From NCBI GenBank assembly GCA_016711105.1, contig JADJTO010000030.1, positions 1 through 13,379 of the forward strand: 13,379 nucleotides of DNA, written 5' to 3'. This DNA is from Micropruina sp. (GTDB taxonomy: Bacteria > Actinomycetota > Actinomycetes > Propionibacteriales > Propionibacteriaceae). The position numbers and the translations under genes are program-made. Numbering within the stretch: position 1 is the stretch's first letter; every line of letters begins with the position of its first letter. Of the stretch, positions 7,132 through 13,379 are shown piece by piece. The notes under the pieces were generated by a model that made no database searches, was not told the DNA's origin, and worked only from the letters and a program-made list of their open reading frames with translations.

Positions 7132-8299
7132 CTACCATACGAGCCGTGATCAGGGATATCGGCACCGAGGAGGTGGCCCACAGCCCGAAGCCGGCGACGC
7201 GTGGCAGGCCTCCCAGATCCCGCACCGAAAGGGTGTGCAGCCAGCTGCTACGGCGTGTCTTCGGTAAAGCCTGGTCCACCGCATTGACGCACTCCGGGTA
7301 ACAGACTTGGGTGCCAAGAGCCGTCGAGTCTTTGACGCCTCGGGTGAGGTTGCCATGCTCGTTGCGGCACGTTCGTGGGCACAAGCCCATGCTGCGCTCA
7401 TGACGCCCGATTCGACCCCGGTGAGGACGACTTCGTTGCCGAGCGTCGCTGGGCTCTGGCGCCATATGCACCGCGGGAAGGCTGGTCGACCAGGCTGGAC
7501 GAGTTGTCGGAGTCGATCCTCGACACGATCAAGCCCAGCGCCGGGGCCACAGGTTCGACGAACCTGGCTCAGCTGCGACGAACCTTGAATGCCGCCCCGG
7601 ACACAGCCACCCGAGTCGTGAATTCGCTGCGTCAAGCCCATGTCGGCCGCAATACGAACGCTCCCACCTCTACCGAGAACTATCCGATCTGGACCCTGGC
7701 CGAGATCAGGAACGACTGGTGGTCGAACGCACCCCGTCGAACGCGTCGCGCATGTGCGGGTGCGGGCGGTCGTGGACGCTACGCTGGAGCGGGACCTGCC
7801 GCCCGAGAAAGCGGACCAACGCAGTCTGCTAATGCGGTTCCCTTGGCCGCCGGAGAAGGCGGACGAGCATGGCTATGACGAGGGCATGAGGTTTCTGATC
7901 GACCTCCTCGACGGTTTGCAGGAATATGACCCGGAGAGCGGGATCGATCCTGATGTGTGCACGGAAATAGACAGGGCACTCGAGCAGCTGAACAGCGCCA
8001 AGGTTCAGGTCTATGACCTGCGTGAAACAACCGCGAATCGGGTGCTGGAGAATTTCCGAGACGATGTTCAGATGCTTCGTGCCGAGGGCCTGGACATTGG
8101 AACGCTAATAGACCGCGCAGCCGCATTGGTCGTGACGCCATCGGCTCGCAGGCTGTTGACGCCCCCAGTCGGCGTGCAGCCGGACGAGCCCTCGTCAGTC
8201 ACTTGGCTCTCAGAATTGCCGTCGCTGGAACAGCTGAGCGCGTGCCGACTCGCCATTCACGCGCTCATTGCTGCCGCCCAGCAGGTGGAGGAGGCATGA
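7128..8299 (+). CDS. Gene E: unknown, mostly helical ~390-aa protein (frameshifted in this sequence)
   Basis: ATG 7128 overlaps gene D's stop as ATGA (7128-7131), indicating coupled translation. It begins MTTIRAVIRDIGTEEVAHSP. Joined frames continue through FDASGEVAMLVAARSWAQAH, WSTRLDELSESILDTIKPSA, YPIWTLAEIRNDWW, VERVAHVRVRAVVDATLE and the acidic YDEGMRFLIDLLDGLQEYDP, ending in Leu/Ala helices (LSACRLAIHALIAAAQQVEEA minus its last residue). Apparent shifts lie at about 7270-7299, 7395 and 7725. A PPEKAD motif occurs twice, 16 codons apart (7798-7816 and 7846-7864). There is no membrane span and no nucleotide- or metal-binding motif. The family is unrecognised. Its place between the aminotransferase and the F-G-CHAT genes suggests an adaptor or scaffold, which is inference. 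Confidence 0.65.
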
Positions 8300-9546
8300 C
8301 GTTCCCACGCGTGCAGCGGCTTTCGGCGAATGGCGCCGTTCTGGGTCCAGGAGCCGACCGGGCTGTCCTGCCCGTGGCGGTCCGGTTACCGCAAGGTGGC
8401 TCGCTGCTCGTCGACGCGCTGAGCCCGAGCGTGCCGCCAGAGGTATTCCTCAGCCGGGCGCAGATCGCGGACCCTGAGGTGCGGTCCTGGGCAGAGCAGT
8501 TACGGCGTGCCGTCGTGGCAGAGGGTGCGCTACCAGCCGTCCCGCCAGCTTGGGTGCGGCGGTGCGTAGTTGGCGCAGTCGACCGATGGTTCGACGATGT
8601 CCTGGACGCCGAACTCCGCGAACGCCGATCGGTTGTCGGCGGACTCGGCGCTCGGGCTTGACCGCGAATCGCGTGACGCTGCGGTTCTCGACCGGTTGCG
8701 CAGCCTGGCGAGCGAGCTCCTCGCCGAGGAGCGCCCTCCCCCGGTTGCTGTGGTCGATGAGCTTCGTTGGGTGGCGACGACGCTAGGTCTACGACTGCCC
8801 GCTCTGCCGACGGCCCAGCTGCGGGCGACGTCCACGTCCTCTGGCGGTGGGTCGATCCCGGAGCGGAGTTCCGGGGCGCATGGTGACCATGGGCTGCATG
8901 TGGTCGAGCACCCACTGGACCCGAGACTCATCCCGTCTCGTACCCTCGTCGGGCCGCTGCGGGTGGCATTCGCCCAGGGCTCGGCGCTCTTGACTTGCGA
9001 TCTGTCGGCAGGGATATCTGTGGACAGTCCTGTGCTGAGCCGCCTGATCGTGCGGGCGCTCGATGCGGAGACCGGCGCGGTGTTGGCAGTTGGGGGCCTG
9101 CAGCCCAATGCGGTCGCTCGGACGGTGACCGGCGAGCTAACTTTTCCTGAGAGCGGACCTCGCCCGTTGGTCCAGGTCCTCGACAGTCTTGCGGCGGCTC
9201 TGGCTATAGACCCATCGCCCGGCGCGGTCGAGCGTGTGCGCGGAGCCCAGGTCAGGTTTACCCGCGAGCGCCTGGAGGTGACCGCAGCTGAGCTGACCGT
9301 GGCCCACTCCGCTCAAGGTCACGGTCGTCCTACCTCGCCGAGCTGGACACCCTTCGGCGGCGCCGCTTGCGGGACCTGGACTCGGCTGGTGTGGATGATG
9401 AGCTGCGGCACCTAGAGGAGATGGTCCAGGCGTGGGCTGTGGAGCTGGGCATCCCTGAGCTGCATGTCCTCGTCCCGACGCGGCAGGAAGAGGCGACACG
9501 CGGCGTCGGAAGTGCATCCCTGCTATGGGCAACACCTATCGAGTGA
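8296..9546 (+). CDS. Gene F: unknown ~416-aa protein with a beta-rich middle (two frameshifts in this sequence)
   Basis: ATG 8296 overlaps gene E's stop (ATGA, 8296-8299), and GGTGGAG at 8284-8290 provides a ribosome site 5 nt away. The N-terminus is strand-rich (GADRAVLPVAVRLPQGGSLL), followed by helices (VRSWAEQLRRAVVAEGALPA; LDRLRSLASELLAEE). A Ser/Gly linker near 8840-8880 leads to a second strand-rich block (LVGPLRVAFAQGSALLTCDL; DAETGAVLAVGG). The end is helical and acidic (LRHLEEMVQAWAVELGIPEL). Apparent shifts lie near 8620 and 9320; the last frame stops at 9544-9546, overlapping gene G. It is cytosolic by composition. No known domain is recognised. The alternation of beta-sandwich-like and helical parts suggests a protein-interaction role, not a catalytic one, but this is inference. 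Confidence 0.65.
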
Positions 9547-9860
9547 CGCTGGACGACGCGCTATTCGAGCGGCTGAGCGGGAGGCGACGGCTGCGACGGC
9601 AGCGGCCCGCGGCGCTGCTCTTGATGCTCGAGGCTGGCGGCACCGGAATCCTCGCCCGGCTGGTTGTGGCCGGGGGCTTCCGGAAGGAAGTCAGAACATT
9701 GCAGGTCTCGGTACCTACCCCCGCGGGTGAGATAGTGGTGCCCTTGGCGTTCGAGGCTGTAGATGGCGTAGCGGAGGGCCGGGCCGAACTGGCCGCCCCG
9801 GTGCTGACACTGGTTCGGGGCGCGAGCAAGCCAGTGCTGCAGGTCAACCATCGTGATTGA
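9525..9860 (+). CDS. Gene G: small unknown beta-rich protein
   Basis: Intact 111-aa frame and the only gene in the B-H block without an apparent frameshift. It starts MGNTYRVTLDDALFERLSGR, then a very basic stretch (RRRLRRQRP), then hydrophobic strands (AALLLMLEAGG; ILARLVVAGGF; LQVSVPTPAGEIVVPLAFEA; APVLTLVRGASKPVLQV). The hydrophobic pieces are too short and broken for membrane spans and read as a beta-sandwich or barrel. ATG 9525 overlaps gene F by 22 nt. A GTG at 9543 would give the same GTGA coupling seen at other junctions and is a real alternative start. The end overlaps gene H by 8 nt. The family is unrecognised. Direct coupling to the CHAT gene makes it a candidate regulator, inhibitor or substrate of that protease; this is inference from position. 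Confidence 0.65.
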   Translation: MGNTYRVTLDDALFERLSGRRRLRRQRPAALLLMLEAGGTGILARLVVAGGFRKEVRTLQVSVPTPAGEIVVPLAFEAVDGVAEGRAELAAPVLTLVRGASKPVLQVNHRD

Positions 9861-12800
9861 GTTTGGGGAGGGGCGTGCCGCTTGGGAGGCGTACCTCGCT
9901 GATCTGTACGCCGATCCTGGCGAGGACGCCGGACGACGACTCGCGCAGATATGCCTGCTCGTCGACGGGGTGCTCCAGCACAGCAGCGATGTCGCCCAAC
10001 CAGACCTGCCCGGTGGTCGACCCGGACGGCAGCCGATCAGGGCGGCTGCAGCAGCTCTGCTCGCCCGGGCAGGCGAGCGGAGCGACGACGTCGGCGCCAT
10101 GTGGGAGCTATTGGCCCGAATGCAGGCCACCCGGTACTACCGCGAGAACACGGGCTCGGATGGCGACGGGGACGTGTTCAGCGAACAGCTGGCCTTACTC
10201 GAACAGGCTTCTGCGGTAGGGGCGCGATTCGGCCCCGAGTTCGCCGCTTGGCCCATGGTCAGGGCCTCCCAATTGCTGCGCGATGGGCTGCAGGACGAGG
10301 CATCGCTAGAGATGGCTCAGCGGGCACCAGCCCTCGTCCTTCGCGCGGAGCAGCCAACAACCGGCGCACGGCACCCGTATTGAGCCGGGCGACCGCGGAC
10401 CCGCCCTTCCTCGTCGAGCACGCGCAGTTCCTTCTGGTGATGGAGTATTTCGCGCGATCCCGCTCGGCGATGGCTGCCCGGATGCTTCGGCTATACGCGC
10501 TAGCCACTTCGGAGCGCGACGCCAACCTTCGACTGAGCGCTCGGATCCGGGAGCGGCCGGTGCTGCGAATGAGTGCCTATGCGTCACGCGCCTCGCTGGC
10601 ACGCCTGGTCGGCGATACATCCACTGCGCTGCGCCTTTACCAGGAGCAGGAGCGTGAAGCCGCTGCTGGACCCGAATCGGCTCAGCTTCGTCAGCTTGCC
10701 TCGGCGGCGGCCAACGCCGCGTTCCTCGATCAATGGACCCTGTCCAGTTCCTTGTATGCGGAACGTCTGCGTCGTCGCTTGGTCACCCAGTTGGGTGAGG
10801 AGCGCGAGGTCACCCCGGAGGTGGTGCTCGAGGCGATCGAGGTGATGTACGAGCGAGGCATGCGGGTGCACCTCACCGCGATCGGCAACGATGCATTCGA
10901 GCTCGCTCGCAATCTCATAGACTCCGGCCACGTGCAGCTGGAGCCGGAGCAGCTGCCACGTGCCCGCGCTTGGTTGGACGTGGCGACGGAGGCTTGGCGT
11001 GAGATAGCCCTCAACGGCAGGATCGCAGTTGAGTTCCGTCGGGTGGAACTCGATGCGATCGAGGGGGTGCGTGACCGCAGCGAAGTCGGTCAGTTGATGG
11101 TCAGCTGCAGTCGGCGCTGGCGCCGTCAGGTGGCGACGTCGCGCCGCCAAAAGCGCGTTACGGGGACCCGGAGGATGAGGCCATCCTCGAGCGACTCCTG
11201 GAGTTGGCCGCGGAGGCCCCGCCGGTCGAGACAGCCCACCTTTTCGGGGGAGTCGCGCGCTGGTATCTCGCCAATGGGGACGCCGCTCTGGCTCGGGGTT
11301 CGCCAGAGCGCGCGCGCGACCGGTGGCAGCTCGCGCTGGGGCATGCCGAGAAGGCGGTGGCAGGTCTGGTGGTGCACACCGCACGCAACCGAGCGGTGTC
11401 ACTCGACCCTGCGAGCGAAGTGGATGCACGACAGATTTTGGGCTGGGCATTGCGCCGTCTACGGGGCGTGGACCCGTCGGCTGCCCATCGGCAACAGCTG
11501 CTGGAGCGGGAATTGGTCGCTCGCCAGGCGTCTTTGGCCAGCATCGCGCAGCGGTTCAGTGCTTCAGCGGACGCGACCCACCGCGTTGTGCTGGATCGGA
11601 TGTACCGAGGCTGGTTGCGTGAGACCGCCGAGCTCGCAGTCGCAGCGAGCGATGGTGCGTTGGCCGATTTCACAGCTGAAGTGCTCCGTCGTGACCTGGT
11701 TGGCACCGTTCTCGGGGCGATCGCGGCCGACCCGGCGACCCCTGCCCGCATCGCCGGCCTGTTCCGGGAACTGACGATGGCGCTAGGTGCCACTGCTGAC
11801 GACGTCACCAGCGTTGAAGAAGGTGAGAATGGCGCATCGCAGCAACGGGGAAACGGCGGAACCGCAAACGGCGGTCGCGGCCGCACTGAGGAGCAGGTCC
11901 GTGGTGACCGATTGGCCGCCGGGATGCAAGAGGCACTGGATGTCACGGGCCGGGTGCTGGGCCCGGTAGCTCGGGGCCTGTTCGATCCGAGCACGGTGAG
12001 GCATTACACAGTGCGTTCAGCGGCCGCGGCAGTCCTGGGTGAGGAGCCGGGGGCTGTGCTGTCCCTGAGCGTCCTCGCCGGATCGGGTCCTCTATTGGTG
12101 TTGCGGCACTTGTGCCTCAGGAGTCCACCGGGGCACCGCTGCAGACGACGCTTGACCTGGTATCAGCGCCGCCTTGGGTAGCCGGGTTGAGCACCGACCA
12201 AGGCCAGGATGTGTGTTCTTCGCCCGGCTCGAGCACCTCACGCAGGTGCTGTTTCCAGAATCCTTGCTCGACACACTTCGGAGGGCGCCCGGCGGCGCGC
12301 CTGCGTCTCGCGGTGGTTCCCACCGGACTGCTCGCGGTACCGTTCGCGGCGCTACCCCTCGGCGACGACCTTGTGCTGGACCACGCCGTGGTCTCGGTCG
12401 CACAGTCACTGCAGACGTTGGAATCGCTGGCCCGATCCCGCAGTGGCACGGTCGGCCAACCTGTGTCGGTCGCCGTCTTCGACACCGAGCGGTTCCCGCA
12501 CGCCAGGCGCGAGCTGGCTGCGTTGTTGGCATCGCATCCGGGCACCGAGGTGGCAACCTCGTTGGGAGAGCTGAGCGGCCTGCTCGGTGGGGATTGGAGC
12601 GGCATCCGTCCTGGTCTGCTTGCCCTCGCCGTCCACGGCGACCGCGGCGTCGATGGCTGGACCCAGCGAAAGGATCTACCCAACGGCGAGCGGCTGGACG
12701 TCGGCCACGTGCTGCAGTGGTGCATGCCTCGGCTGGTGGCAGGCGCCTCATGCAACACCGATATCCGGGCTGACGCCGGGGAGAACTCGGTGGTTTCCCG

Positions 12801-13037
12801 CTCGCGTTCCAGCTCCGCGGGCAATCGATATTGTCGGTGCGTTGCACCAGATCGACGACAGCGCGACAGCCGATATCATGAGCCGGTTCTACGCGCACAC
12901 CGCCGCCGGGCTGCCGACGGCCGCCGCTCCACGTCAGGCACACAGCTCGACTGGATCGCCGAAGATCACGAGACGCGCGCCTCGCAGCAACAACTCCGTG
13001 GAGCTATCTCGTGACCTACGGGCTACCGGACGCTTGA
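9853..13037 (+). CDS. Gene H: helical-repeat (TPR-like) protein with C-terminal CHAT caspase-like protease domain (frameshifted in this sequence)
   Basis: About 1060 aa. The first ~770 residues are back-to-back amphipathic helices with Ala/Leu/Tyr spacing typical of TPR-like solenoids (e.g. ASRASLARLVGDTSTALRLY; LFGGVARWYLANGDAALARG). From ~775 on the CHAT pattern appears: HLTQVLFPESLLDTLRR, LRLAVVPTGLLAVPFAALPL, LLALAVHGDRG with catalytic His (codon 12634-12636), VAGASCNTDI with catalytic Cys (12751-12753), GFPLAFQLRG, DIVGALHQIDDSATADIMSR with FYAH, QLDWIAEDHE, and a final YLVTYGLPDA. This matches CHAT from first strand to last, so the domain is complete apart from about five apparent shifts in it (near 12210, 12285, 12790, 12820, 12925, 13000). 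Earlier shifts are near 10365, 11100 and 12078. CHAT proteases are caspase-like Cys peptidases usually held inactive by their repeats until a trigger binds. The GTG start overlaps gene G. Confidence 0.85.
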
Positions 13038-13101
13038 CCAGGCCACGCCTCTGCTTTCAGGCCTGAACCTGGCACGACACCACAGCGGTGAGGATGGCGG
13101 C

Positions 13102-13379
13102 ATGAGCTTGCCGGACTTCATGTCGGGGCCGACGGCACGACCCGCCGACGGGCCTGACGCACCGCTCCAGAACAGCCAGCCCTCATCGACTAAGCATGGT
13201 GGCAGGTACCGGCCGTTGATGCTGCTGCTCGGGATCGCTGGGGTCGCCTCATTTGTGGCGGCTGGCGCGGCGGTCGTCATCCACACCCGATCGCAGAGTG
13301 CCGTGGGGTCAGCCGCGTCGTTGCCCGCTACCGTCCCGCCCGGGGACCCGCGGTACCGCGCCGCCTGTCTGGACTCCTC
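13102..13379 (+). CDS. Gene I: N-terminus of a single-pass membrane protein, cut by window edge
   Basis: ATG 13102 has GAGG at 13090-13093 upstream and lies 64 nt after the CHAT gene, in the same direction. The frame is open to the window end (92 codons). About 36 Pro/Ser/Asp/Gly-rich residues (MSLPDFMSGPTARPADGPDA) precede a basic stop-transfer-like GGRYRP and one strong membrane helix (LMLLLGIAGVASFVAAGAAV). The chain continues through a Ser/Ala/Pro linker (SAASLPATVPPGDPRYRAAC). This gives a cytosolic N-tail, one span and a probable extracellular domain that is mostly outside the window. The kind of domain cannot be told. It could be the sensor of the operon or an unrelated membrane protein. 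Confidence 0.65.
   Translation, partial: MSLPDFMSGPTARPADGPDAPLQNSQPSSTKHGGRYRPLMLLLGIAGVASFVAAGAAVVIHTRSQSAVGSAASLPATVPPGDPRYRAACLDS

Noticed and set aside
10584..11994. Long minus-strand open frames opposite the CHAT gene
   Set aside because: Arg/Pro/Ser-rich antisense shadows without motif or ribosome site. The plus-strand frame carries the helical repeats leading into CHAT.
13040..13066. CAGGCC/GGCCTG inverted pair after the CHAT stop
   Set aside because: A 6-bp stem with a ~15-nt loop is too weak for a terminator, and the next gene follows closely in the same direction.
1..13379. CRISPR array, tRNA or rRNA
   Set aside because: No regularly spaced repeats and no cloverleaf or rRNA-like stretches were seen on reading both strands.

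Overview
The window is GC-rich DNA with strong G/C preference at third codon positions, frequent GTG/TTG starts, and genes chained by ATGA/GTGA stop-start overlaps. This points to an actinomycete (Streptomyces- or Pseudonocardia-like). The genus cannot be fixed from the sequence alone, and no rRNA or tRNA gene or CRISPR array was seen.

Left part (1-2040), accessory-looking. It holds the tail of an unknown gene (2-88), a 136-aa orphan protein (171-581), a decayed ISL3-type transposase on the minus strand (651-949), and three very small minus-strand genes. These are a DnaJ-type double CxxC zinc protein (954-1145), a 33-aa Cys-rich peptide (1418-1519) followed by a strong hairpin flanked by a direct repeat, and a 47-aa basic Gln/Asn-rich peptide (1761-1904).

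Right part (2043-13379), one long plus-strand operon read divergently from the mini-genes. In order: (A) a multipass membrane protein with coiled coil; (B) an unknown ~250-aa protein; (C) an AAA+ ATPase with a degenerate first and an intact second P-loop module; (D) a short DegT/DnrJ/EryC1/StrS-fold PLP aminotransferase-like protein; (E) an unknown mostly helical protein; (F, G) two unknown proteins with beta-rich stretches; (H) a ~1060-aa helical-repeat (TPR-like) protein ending in a CHAT caspase-like protease domain; (I) the start of a single-pass membrane protein cut by the window edge. Every junction from B to H is a 4-22 nt overlap, so these proteins are expected to be made together.

The AAA+ ATPase, TPR-CHAT protease, membrane proteins and unknown accessory proteins suggest an NTP-controlled, protease-armed system of the conflict or signalling type known in multicellular bacteria. 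The PLP enzyme is an unexpected member. This functional reading is inference; the domain calls for C, D and H rest on visible motifs.

Nearly every large gene is interrupted by single-base frameshifts (about 20 in 11 kb) without in-frame nonsense codons, and the stop/start overlaps between genes are preserved. I read this as indel error in the sequence rather than gene decay. The large genes are therefore annotated as whole spans, with the position of each apparent shift given.
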